A DNA stretch of 5,436 bases from Actinomycetes bacterium. Lineage in GTDB: Bacteria; Actinomycetota; Acidimicrobiia; Acidimicrobiales; Palsa-688. The notes under the pieces were generated by a model. It had not been told where the DNA came from. It made no database searches and worked only from the letters and a program-made list of their open reading frames with translations. Position numbers and translations under genes: made by a program. The DNA is taken from positions 1 through 5,436 of the forward strand of contig JAKAXG010000349.1 of the NCBI GenBank assembly GCA_021827225.1, in the 5' to 3' direction. The first letter of the stretch is position 1. Every line of letters begins with the position of its first letter. Shown here one piece after another: positions 1 to 5,436 of the stretch.

Positions 1-391
1 CTGCATTCCCCTGCGCCGGCGGGACTTCCTCGGCTGGGGCTCACCTATGTGCTTACGGAATCGGTTGGTATTGAAGGACGGCATCCGACAGGCGTCGGTG
101 CCATCCCGCCCGGCCTTGACCGGCGAGGTGCCGGAACGACCGCTTCCAGCCTCTTCCCGACCCCGCAGCGTGCACGGAACGAGCGCGGCCCACGTGCTGC
201 TCCATGCAGTCCGATGCCTCCGGTTCAGGGGTCTCGACCACTGGGCGGGGCATCCGAGGGTGCAAGTCGGAATTCGGCGCCGGCCGAGAGAGACCTAAAC
301 AAATAGGAAAGCCACCTGTCCGACCACGAAGACTCAGCGGAAGTGCCGATAGCCGCACTGAGCGGATCAAACGGGCGAAGCAGAGGCGTCC
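1..391. other. Left-edge region without a supportable gene
   Basis: This stretch lies beyond the 3' end of the minus-strand ATP-grasp gene. Several frames stay open, including 1-306 and 2-298 on plus and 53-370 on minus. Their translations are rich in Arg, Pro, Gly and Ser, show no recognisable domain and have no convincing ribosome binding site; the minus frame would need a TTG start. In high-GC DNA such open frames arise by chance. A short coding tail from a gene to the left of the window cannot be excluded. One AT-rich patch occurs around 292-312 (CCTAAACAAATAGG, a small CCTA/TAGG dyad), with no clear promoter pair around it. Confidence 0.5.
80..102. repeat. Small imperfect hairpin in the left intergenic region
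   Basis: The left arm GGCATCCGAC (80-89) pairs with GTCGGTGCC (94-102) around a 4-nt AGGC loop, giving nine base pairs with one bulged T. There is no T-run on either side. It could be a weak terminator for a gene ending to the left of the window or for the minus-strand ATP-grasp gene some 290 bp away, but hairpins of this size are frequent in GC-rich DNA. No function is assigned. Confidence 0.3.
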
Positions 392-1624
392 TCACCCCCC
401 GTTACGGACAGAGTCGAGCAGAGCCTCCAGAATCGGAACCGCCACCGGTACCGCCTCGTCGCGGTTGGCGACGAGATAGTGATAGTGGAGTCCCGGCGTC
501 CCGTTGACCTCGATCACCACTCCGCCCGCGTCGACCAGAGATCGCGATGGATCCGGCGTCATCAGATCCACGCCGGCGAAGCGCAGGCCCATTACCTTCA
601 CTGCCCGGGCGGCATCGGATACGAGGTCCGCCCCCACCTGCTCGGGCGGCAACGACCGGACCTGCTCCGCCCCGCTCTGGTTCACGGCCGACTTCACCGT
701 GACGACCCGGCCCTTCTCCGGTACCGATGACAGGGCGAGGCCGCACCGCTGCAGGGTGAACAGGCAGTCGAGATCAACTGTGAGTACGGCGAGCCCGGCC
801 CTGCTGCCCGGATCCGCCCTCCGGCGGTTCTCCAGGTGTATGAGTTCCTCCACGGTGGAACGCCCGTCACCCACGACCTGAGGTGGCTGCCTCATCAGTA
901 CGTCGACGAGCTCTCCGTCAAGGAACAGGAAACGGTACTCGAACCCCTTGCCCTGCTCCTCGATCAGGATACGGGAGTCCCAACGCCAGGCTGCCATCCG
1001 GGCCCGTTCGAACTCGTCCCCGGTGCGGACACCGCAGGTGACCCCTTCGCCACCGGAGGTGCTGCGCGCCGGCTTCACCACCACCGGGGACCCGCGCCTT
1101 TCGTTCATGAACCTGATACCGGAGCGGGAATCGGTGGCGTCCATCTCGACGTAGCGGGCCATCGGGATGCCTGCAGCGCTGAGCAGGTGGTGGCAGGCGA
1201 CCTTGTCAAGGGCGAGCTGCAGGGTTACCCCGAAGTCGAGCATGACCGTATGGAACCAGACCACGGTCTGCGTCTCTCCCTTCCGAATGAGCAGGAAGTC
1301 ATCGACCAGCCGCTCACATTCGGCACCGGCCCGGGCGGCCGCGTCAGCCCATATCCGCCAGTAGAGGCTGCGGCGGGCTGCGGCGGCCCAGGCATCCAAC
1401 TCCCGCCCGTCACGGCGACCGGACAACACCGAACGCACCCCCGCCCCGCGGAGGTGGTCCAATTTGGGAGCTAATACCCGGCCGACCTTGCCGGTCATAC
1501 CCAGTCTGGTCAATATTGCCGTAGAAGTCTTGACCGAGGAACTGTGCCCGTCCACAATCGTCGAGCGGGAGCCACCGTTTTGATCAGGGCGAAAGGACCG
1601 GACTGTGGTGTGTTCAGATGTCAT
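392..1624 (-). CDS. Cyanophycin-synthetase/RimK-like ATP-grasp ligase
   Basis: This 410-residue protein should form an amide or peptide bond by activating a carboxylate as an acyl phosphate; its substrates cannot be read from the sequence. Residues 1-130 are a poorly recognisable N-terminal region. The ATP-grasp fold follows: DK at 140-141, the nucleotide lysine in VVVKPARSTSGGEGVT (181-196), a hinge acid in LIEEQ (220-224), RFLFLDGELV (231-240), RQPPQVVGDG (245-254), VNQSGA (314-319), GVDLM (351-355) and the metal-binding E372/N374 of IEVNGTPG. The K-P...GGEGVT, VVGDG and EVNGTPG blocks resemble the ATP-grasp part of cyanophycin synthetase (CphA) and GshAB, but no Mur-ligase domain follows, so it is not CphA itself. 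An ATG further upstream (1783) would add 53 residues. I rejected it because it lies opposite the conserved start of the divergent gene and because ATG 1624 has a good GGGAG site. Confidence 0.88.
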   Translation of the reverse strand: MTSEHTTVRSFRPDQNGGSRSTIVDGHSSSVKTSTAILTRLGMTGKVGRVLAPKLDHLRGAGVRSVLSGRRDGRELDAWAAAARRSLYWRIWADAAARAGAECERLVDDFLLIRKGETQTVVWFHTVMLDFGVTLQLALDKVACHHLLSAAGIPMARYVEMDATDSRSGIRFMNERRGSPVVVKPARSTSGGEGVTCGVRTGDEFERARMAAWRWDSRILIEEQGKGFEYRFLFLDGELVDVLMRQPPQVVGDGRSTVEELIHLENRRRADPGSRAGLAVLTVDLDCLFTLQRCGLALSSVPEKGRVVTVKSAVNQSGAEQVRSLPPEQVGADLVSDAARAVKVMGLRFAGVDLMTPDPSRSLVDAGGVVIEVNGTPGLHYHYLVANRDEAVPVAVPILEALLDSVRNGG

Positions 1625-1670
1625 CACTTCTCCCGTCCTGGGTGCTGGTAAATCGAAGAGCCGCAAGGCG
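1625..1670. promoter_or_regulatory. 46-bp divergent intergenic region between two ATP-grasp genes
   Basis: The two ligase genes are read away from each other with 46 bp between their proposed start codons. I see no good -35/-10 pair, no clear operator palindrome and no riboswitch-like structure in the gap. At least one promoter therefore probably lies inside the opposite gene's 5' coding region, or a transcript is leaderless. Such closeness suggests shared regulation, but that is inference; the assignment as a regulatory region rests on gene orientation alone. Confidence 0.4.
1630..1634 (-). promoter_or_regulatory. Ribosome binding site fixing the ATP-grasp start
   Basis: On the minus strand GGGAG is followed by five bases (AAGTG) and then ATG at 1624. 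This near-consensus Shine-Dalgarno site at ideal spacing decides the start in favour of 1624 over the in-frame ATG at 1783. It leaves only 46 bp between the divergent start codons. Confidence 0.75.
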
Positions 1671-2933
1671 ATGCCAGCGATAATCCTCGGCGGAGCCATG
1701 AACGCTTTGAGCGTCGCAAGGGGACTGTGGTCCCACGGAATTGTCGTGGATGTCTTCGGCGATGCCGTTGATTCTCCCGCCATGTGGTCGAGGTCGGTCC
1801 GGTTTTACCGCCGAATGGGCAACGGGAATACCGAGGATCAATGGATGGAGTGGCTGACCCATCAAGCCGAACCCTCCGTGCTGCTGCCCGCCAGTGACGA
1901 CGCGCTCGAGTTCCTGGTGCACCACCGGTCGGATCTCGTCGAGTTGGGCCACCGGCCCATCGAGGCGAACGACGAGGCGCTCCTCGACATGCTCGACAAG
2001 TCAAGGACCTACCAGATCGCCAGGGACGCCGGCGTCCCGGCGCCGGACACGCTGACCATCTCCAGCATCGACGACCTCCGTGCGCTCCACGACTTCCGGT
2101 TCCCGTGCGCCATCAAGCCGGTCGAGTCGCACGTGTTCACCCGTCGCTTCCGTCCGTTCGCCAAGGGCGCAAGGGTGGGTTCGGCCGACGAGGCCGCTGC
2201 CCTGCTCGAGCCGATCGTGCGCCAGGGCATTGCCATGCTCCTCACAGAGGTGGTCGAAGGCACCGACGAGTGCTGCTCCTACTACACCTACATCGACGAG
2301 CGAGGAGATCCGCTCTTTCACTACACGAAGCGGAAGCTGAGGGTGTACCCGGTCGGGTTCGGCCTGGGTACCTACCACGTCAGCGAGTGGCAGCCTGATG
2401 TCGCAGAGCTCGGCTTGCGCTTCTGCCGGGCGGCCAAGCTGCGGGGGATAGCGAATGTGGAGTTCAAGCGGGATTCCCGCGACGGAGGGCTCCGGCTGAT
2501 CGAGTGCAATGCCCGCTTCACCAACGCCCAGGAGGTTGTGCGGAGATCGGGCATAGACATGGGGCTGCTGGCCTACGCCCGCCTGACGGGCATGCCCCTC
2601 CCTCAGATCGACGGCTTCCGTGACCGTGTAGGCCTGTTGTTTCTCGTCGAGGACATCCAGGCCCTCATGGAGTACCGCCGGCGGGGTCAGCTCTCCGTGG
2701 CCGGCTGGCTGAAGTCTCTGGCCATGCGCCAGGCGACGCCGTTCTTCGACTGGCGGGACCCCGTGCCGAGCGCCATGAACGCTCTCTCGTTCGGAGGCCG
2801 GGTGGTCCGCCACGCGGCCCGCAAGGCCAGGGGAGCCTCCGCAGGGGCGCCGGCGGCCGCCCCTGACCCCTACGGGGAGCCCGGCCCACGAATCTCCACG
2901 TCCACTCCCGAGAAAGGGCAACGGTTCATATGA
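1671..2933 (+). CDS. ATP-grasp carboxylate-amine ligase (COG3919-like)
   Basis: This 420-residue protein resembles the predicted ATP-grasp enzymes that include D-aspartate ligase-like and other carboxylate-amine ligases. It begins with the first strand of a pre-ATP-grasp Rossmann-like domain (AIILGGAMNALSVARGL, 3-19). Then come DK (109-110) before an AGVPAPDT block, the nucleotide lysine in FPCAIKP (144-150), the hinge acid in TEVVEG (192-197), basic KRKLR (220-224), E264 in ANVEFKRD and the metal-binding E278/N280 of LIECNARF. The active site looks intact. Residues 320-380 form a C-terminal domain with LFLVEDIQALMEY; the last 35 or so are rich in Ala, Gly and Pro and are probably disordered. 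I chose ATG 1671 because it starts just before the conserved strand. A GTG at 1605 would add 22 unconserved-looking residues and overlap the divergent gene. The Shine-Dalgarno site at 1671 is weak. Its stop overlaps the next gene's start, so the two are probably co-translated. The substrate is unknown. Confidence 0.87.
   Translation: MPAIILGGAMNALSVARGLWSHGIVVDVFGDAVDSPAMWSRSVRFYRRMGNGNTEDQWMEWLTHQAEPSVLLPASDDALEFLVHHRSDLVELGHRPIEANDEALLDMLDKSRTYQIARDAGVPAPDTLTISSIDDLRALHDFRFPCAIKPVESHVFTRRFRPFAKGARVGSADEAAALLEPIVRQGIAMLLTEVVEGTDECCSYYTYIDERGDPLFHYTKRKLRVYPVGFGLGTYHVSEWQPDVAELGLRFCRAAKLRGIANVEFKRDSRDGGLRLIECNARFTNAQEVVRRSGIDMGLLAYARLTGMPLPQIDGFRDRVGLLFLVEDIQALMEYRRRGQLSVAGWLKSLAMRQATPFFDWRDPVPSAMNALSFGGRVVRHAARKARGASAGAPAAAPDPYGEPGPRISTSTPEKGQRFI
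2911..2918 (+). promoter_or_regulatory. Ribosome binding site and ATGA coupling for the RraA-like gene
   Basis: AGAAAGGG lies inside the end of the upstream ligase gene, 11 bases before ATG 2930. The start and the upstream TGA share bases (ATGA at 2930-2933), a classical arrangement for translational coupling. The spacing is slightly long, so reinitiation after the upstream stop may contribute. Confidence 0.6.
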
Positions 2934-3676
2934 CCACACTTGATTCTGGCGTTTCCGAGAGCGCGGTTCCGGCGAAGCCGCAGTCGGGGGAACTCAACCC
3001 TGGACCGGGCTTCCGCCTCCGGCAGGACATAGAGAGACCCGACGCTGAGGTCATCGAGGCTTTCGGTCAGTTCGAGACAGCCCTGATCTCCGACATGATG
3101 AACCGGCTCTACACGATGTGTTCCTCCATCCATTCGGTAACCGGATCCGACGCCCGGATCCTGGGACCGGCATGCACGGTCAAGGTGTTTCCCGGCGACA
3201 ACCTGATGGTGCACAAGGCCCTCGATGTCGCCCGACCGGGTGACGTAATCGTCGTGGATGCCAGCTCTTCCGGGCTCAATGGGGTTCTCGGCGACCTGAT
3301 CTCCACCAAGGCAAGACACCGCGGCATTGCCGGTTTCATCGTCGACGGCCTGGTGCGGGATGTCGAGCGGATCGTGGCCCTCGGCGACTTCCCGGTATTC
3401 GCCCGGGGTGTCACCCCCATAGGCCCGCTTCATCGCGGTCCCGGCGAGATCAACTTCCCTGTATCGGCGGGTGGCATAGTCGTGAAGCCGGGCGACATCG
3501 TGTACGGCGACCTCGACGGCGTGGTGGTCATCCCACGGGAGGAGGCGGTGGACCTCCTGCGCCGGGTGACCACCAAAGCGGAGGCCGAGGCCGACTACGT
3601 GGCGGCGGTGGCCAAGGGCAACTTCTCCAACGCCTGGGTGGACCGCATCCTGCAGGAGGCCTCCCTCGACTACTGA
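2930..3676 (+). CDS. RraA-like protein, probable class II aldolase/oxaloacetate decarboxylase type
   Basis: This 248-residue protein belongs to the RraA-like/HMG-CHA aldolase fold family. Members cleave or decarboxylate 2-oxo acids with a divalent metal; E. coli RraA instead binds RNase E. Visible blocks are LISDMMNRL (52-60), LGPACTV (78-84), PGDVIVVDAS (103-112), GVLGD (118-122), GIAGFIVDGLVRD (132-144), FPVFARG (154-160), INFPVSAGGIVVKPGD (174-189) and DLDGVVVIP (194-202). D122, then exactly 20 residues, then R143-D144 matches the D-X20-R-D signature described for 4-hydroxy-4-methyl-2-oxoglutarate/CHA aldolases and related oxaloacetate decarboxylases, so enzyme function is more likely than RNase control. 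Residues 1-35 are an N-terminal extension ahead of the core. It is coupled to the upstream ATP-grasp gene by an ATGA overlap and followed by a strong hairpin. 'MenG demethylmenaquinone methyltransferase', a frequent database name for this family, would be a misannotation. Confidence 0.9.
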   Translation: MTTLDSGVSESAVPAKPQSGELNPGPGFRLRQDIERPDAEVIEAFGQFETALISDMMNRLYTMCSSIHSVTGSDARILGPACTVKVFPGDNLMVHKALDVARPGDVIVVDASSSGLNGVLGDLISTKARHRGIAGFIVDGLVRDVERIVALGDFPVFARGVTPIGPLHRGPGEINFPVSAGGIVVKPGDIVYGDLDGVVVIPREEAVDLLRRVTTKAEAEADYVAAVAKGNFSNAWVDRILQEASLDY

Positions 3677-3686
3677 TACCGCTGGA

Positions 3687-3732
3687 GCGGCCAGCCGACG
3701 TGGCGCCTCCGGGCGCCCGATCGGCTGGCCGC
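3687..3732. terminator. Bidirectional two-tier hairpin between convergent genes
   Basis: GCGGCCAGCCGA (3687-3698) is perfectly complementary to TCGGCTGGCCGC (3721-3732), a 12-bp outer stem. Inside it GGCGCC (3702-3707) pairs with GGCGCC (3712-3717) around a TCCG loop, with 3-nt internal loops between the two stems. It begins 10 bp after the RraA-like stop and faces the convergent dehydrogenase stop 64 bp beyond, so it can end both transcripts. There is no U-tract in either direction, as is often seen for actinobacterial terminators. Confidence 0.75.
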
Positions 3733-3795
3733 AGAGGCGCGCCCCCGCCCGGATGCCGGTGGAGGAATCAGCGAAGGTGACGGACCGGCCGGGCC

Positions 3796-4896
3796 TCAGC
3801 CGGCCAGAGCTTTGGCCCTGGCGGCCAGATCGTCGAGGCCGGCGCGCCTGCAGGTCTCGGCAACCCGCAACAGCTCACCCCGGTGAACCGGCAGCCCGGT
3901 CTCCCTCCGGAGCTCCGCCAGGGCCGCGGTGTCCTGCCCGGGATACTTCAGCGGCGGCGCCATCTCATCCTGAGGGAGGGCCAACATCCTCTCGACCATC
4001 CCGTCGAGGATCGTCACCGCAGATTGCCGGCCCAGGACCGCCGGGTCGATGGCCATGAAGATGTGCCCGGTGTTCTGTCGCCTGTCGAAGTCCTTGTACA
4101 AGGAGGCCATCTGATCGTCGGCGTCGGCCCCGGCCAGAAGGACACAGAGCATGCTGATGGCCATGGCCAAGCCGGAACCCTTCGGACCGCCGACAGGCAG
4201 CAGGCTGCCGGCCAGCGCCTGGGCCGGGTCGGTGGTCGGCCGTCCAGCCGGGTCGATGGCCACACCCGGGGGGAGCTCCTCGCCGAGATCCCTGGCCCTG
4301 GTGATCTTTCCCTGGGCAATCACGCTCGACGACATGTCGAGGACGAAATCGGGATGCCCGGCCAGAGGAATCCCGATGGCCAGCGGGTTGGTTCCGAAGA
4401 ACGGCAGTGAGGCACCGTAGGGCGCCATGCGCCTGACGGCGTTGGACATGATGATGCTGACGTGGCCGGCCCTGGCCGCCCGGCGGGCGTAGTAGCCGGC
4501 GGCGCCGAAGTGGGTGCTGTTGCAGACCGCCACCACCCCGATACCGTGCTCGGAGCTCATCGACAGGCATCTGTCGAGTGCCCGCAGGGCGGCGGCCGGC
4601 CCGAGCGCGTTCCCGGCGTCCATGCGGCAGAACGCTCCGCGCTCCTCGAGGACCCGGACGTGCTGCGTTCCGCCGGCCAGGCCGGCCAGGACCCGTTCCA
4701 TGTAGACGGGTACCCGCTGGAATCCGTGGGATTCCATACCCCTGATGTTGGCGTCTATCAGGACGTCAGCGACGGCAGTGGCGTCGTCGGCGGGTATGCC
4801 GATGGCGTGAAAGCAGTCGTGGGTCAGCTGCCACAGCTGCTCGACTCCCACAGGGATCTCGGGGTCTATCAGATGGCCGCCGCTGGTAACTGTCAT
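3796..4896 (-). CDS. Malate/L-lactate dehydrogenase family (Ldh_2) NAD(P)-dependent oxidoreductase
   Basis: This 366-residue cytosolic enzyme belongs to the family of ureidoglycolate dehydrogenase (AllD), sulfolactate dehydrogenase (ComC) and piperideine-2-carboxylate reductase (DpkA). These interconvert 2-oxo acids or imines and 2-hydroxy or 2-amino acids. Family blocks in order are RGMESHG (52-58), with the active-site region histidine; DAGNALGP (93-100); CNSTHFGAAGYYA (125-137), with the second conserved His129; GTNPLAIGIP (168-177); LDMSSSVIAQGKI (186-198); GGPKGSGLA (236-244); GHIFMAIDP (277-285); and KYPGQ (317-321). Length is normal to slightly long, and no key block is missing. The motifs do not separate substrates, so no gene name is given. 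Neither ATG 4896 nor GTG 4851 has a clear ribosome binding site; I kept the ATG. A short GGCCGG/CCGGCC stem (3787-3805) places the stop codon in its loop. It converges on the RraA-like gene and lies 59 bp after the repeat-protein stop on the same strand. Confidence 0.9.
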   Translation of the reverse strand: MTVTSGGHLIDPEIPVGVEQLWQLTHDCFHAIGIPADDATAVADVLIDANIRGMESHGFQRVPVYMERVLAGLAGGTQHVRVLEERGAFCRMDAGNALGPAAALRALDRCLSMSSEHGIGVVAVCNSTHFGAAGYYARRAARAGHVSIIMSNAVRRMAPYGASLPFFGTNPLAIGIPLAGHPDFVLDMSSSVIAQGKITRARDLGEELPPGVAIDPAGRPTTDPAQALAGSLLPVGGPKGSGLAMAISMLCVLLAGADADDQMASLYKDFDRRQNTGHIFMAIDPAVLGRQSAVTILDGMVERMLALPQDEMAPPLKYPGQDTAALAELRRETGLPVHRGELLRVAETCRRAGLDDLAARAKALAG

Positions 4897-4919
4897 GGCG
4901 ATGGTACTCGGGATTGCGC

Positions 4920-4946
4920 CCGCCCCGCCCGGCGCGGGCGGGGCGG
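4920..4946 (-). terminator. Perfect 12-bp GC-only stem between repeat-protein and dehydrogenase genes
   Basis: CCGCCCCGCCCG (4920-4931) is the exact reverse complement of CGGGCGGGGCGG (4935-4946), with a 3-nt GCG loop. Every paired base is G or C. On the minus strand it starts 9 bases after the repeat-protein stop and ends 23 bases before the dehydrogenase ATG. It has no U-tract after it. It best fits a terminator for the repeat-protein gene. Alternatively it is a read-through attenuator or mRNA-stability stem in the leader of the dehydrogenase gene. Confidence 0.6.
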
Positions 4947-4955
4947 AATCAGGGC

Positions 4956-5436
4956 CTATTTGACGGCCGGCATGTCGGAGCCGGCGACTATCGGTCGTGC
5001 CAGGCGGATGCCTCCGAGGGAGCCGCGGAAGCGGGCATCGCCGAATGCGAAGACCCCTCCGTCAGAGGCGATCAGGTAGTAGCCGTTCCCGTCGGGCGTG
5101 CACATGCCCGTCACGATCGGCTTAGCCAGCTTCACGCCACCCATGGACCCGTGGAACCGGGCGTCCCCGAAGGCGAACACCCCACCGTCCCGGGCGAACA
5201 GCCAGTAGCCCCTACCGGAGGGGGTGACGGCCATGGCCACAATCGGCTGGGCCAGGTGGACGGCCCCCAGCGATCCGAAGAAGCCGGCATCACCGAAGGT
5301 GAAGACGCCCCCGTCGGCGGCCACCAGGTAGTAGCCGTTCCCGCCGGGTGTCGCTCCCGCCCCGATGATGGGCTGAGCCAGCTTCACACCGCCCATGGAC
5401 CCGTAGAACCGGGCGTCGCCGAAGGCGAACACCCCA
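4956..5436 (-). CDS. Tandem-repeat protein with 42-residue GVFAFGDA units, C-terminal part only
   Basis: The reading frame enters from beyond the right edge and ends at TAG 4956-4958. The GTG at 5430-5432 is only a repeat valine, so the true start is outside the window. The visible 160 or so residues consist of three full 42-residue units and a final partial one. Each follows the pattern VFAFGDA-x-F-x-GS-x-GG-x-x-LA-x-PI, about 10 variable residues with TPxGxGY, then Y/W-L-x-A-x-DGG. The regular Gly, aromatic and short hydrophobic stretches suggest a beta-propeller or other all-beta solenoid. From memory, such repeats form the C-terminal part of large secreted or surface proteins in Acidimicrobiia and other actinobacteria, often behind a peptidase, amidase or other catalytic domain. 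The end (SDMPAVK) has no anchor or sorting signal. No catalytic function is visible in this part. Confidence 0.85.
   Translation of the reverse strand, partial: GVFAFGDARFYGSMGGVKLAQPIIGAGATPGGNGYYLVAADGGVFTFGDAGFFGSLGAVHLAQPIVAMAVTPSGRGYWLFARDGGVFAFGDARFHGSMGGVKLAKPIVTGMCTPDGNGYYLIASDGGVFAFGDARFRGSLGGIRLARPIVAGSDMPAVK
4959..5436 (-). repeat. 126-bp in-frame tandem repeat array
   Basis: Units on the minus strand run 5432-5307, 5306-5181, 5180-5055 and a partial unit 5054-4959, each full unit exactly 126 bp. The anchor encoding [14 protein letters not shown] recurs at forward positions near 5029, 5155, 5281 and 5407. The first and third visible units are the most alike (about 32 of 42 residues identical); the second is more diverged. 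The array probably continues past the right edge. Confidence 0.9.

Noticed and set aside
2..40. A twin-arginine-like string RRRDFLGWG in one plus-strand frame at the left edge
   Set aside because: No hydrophobic core follows (the next residues are SPMCLRNRLVLKDG) and no start codon is visible, so it does not look like a Tat signal peptide.
53..370. A 105-residue minus-strand open frame just downstream of the CphA-like ligase gene
   Set aside because: It needs a TTG start, has no ribosome binding site, and its Arg/Pro/Gly-rich translation has no recognisable domain. Chance openness in GC-rich DNA is more likely.
338..370. Possible terminator formed by AGTGC/GCACT and CTCAG/CTGAG complementary arms after the CphA-like ligase stop
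   Set aside because: Only 5-bp stems with mismatches and mutually exclusive pairings, and no U-tract; too weak to call.
836..1474. A 212-residue plus-strand open frame opposite the CphA-like ligase
   Set aside because: It is antisense to intact ATP-grasp motifs and has no domain or ribosome binding site.
1580..1608. TTGATC as a -35 box for the plus-strand ligase
   Set aside because: The expected -10 position reads CTGTGG, which does not resemble TATAAT.
2001..2939. A 312-residue minus-strand open frame opposite the COG3919-like ligase
   Set aside because: It is the antisense shadow of a gene with clear ATP-grasp motifs; its own translation shows no domain.
2870..3433. A 187-residue minus-strand open frame opposite the RraA-like gene
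   Set aside because: It is complementary to well-conserved RraA-family blocks and spans a gene junction; it is a shadow frame.
4959..5436. CRISPR-like interpretation of the periodic right-edge sequence
   Set aside because: The 126-bp period is in frame, continuous, has no short repeat/unique spacer alternation and encodes a regular protein repeat.

Overview
The window is high-GC bacterial DNA with dense coding and GC-rich hairpins between genes, which suggests an actinobacterium. The best lineage clue is at the right edge: tandem 42-residue repeats of the type GVFAFGDA...GYYLVASDG. From memory, such repeats are common in secreted proteins of Acidimicrobiia and related actinobacteria. This placement is an inference and no marker gene is present. 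I see no tRNA, rRNA, CRISPR array, transposon or integrase.

Layout, left to right. Bases 1-391 hold no gene I can support, only a small imperfect hairpin. Bases 392-1624 (minus) encode a cyanophycin-synthetase/RimK-like ATP-grasp ligase. Diverging from it across 46 bp is a second, unrelated ATP-grasp enzyme (1671-2933, plus). Its stop overlaps the start (ATGA) of an RraA-like class II aldolase/decarboxylase-type protein (2930-3676, plus). A strong two-tier inverted repeat (3687-3732) separates that operon from a convergent gene for a malate/L-lactate dehydrogenase family (Ldh_2) oxidoreductase (3796-4896, minus). Upstream of that gene lies a perfect 12-bp GC stem (4920-4946), then the 3' end of the repeat-protein gene (4956 to beyond 5436, minus), whose start is outside the window.

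How the genes may work together is inference. Two ATP-grasp ligases normally join a carboxylate to an amine, thiol or similar group using ATP. The RraA-like protein carries the D-X20-R-D signature of pyruvate aldolases and oxaloacetate decarboxylases. The Ldh_2 protein would reduce a 2-oxo acid or imine, or oxidise a 2-hydroxy acid, with NAD(P). The set could make and ligate a small 2-oxo/2-hydroxy-acid building block, for example to decorate a surface polymer or build a peptide-like metabolite. Only the ATP-grasp/RraA pair is clearly in one operon. The divergent ligase is a plausible partner, and the dehydrogenase is linked only by proximity.
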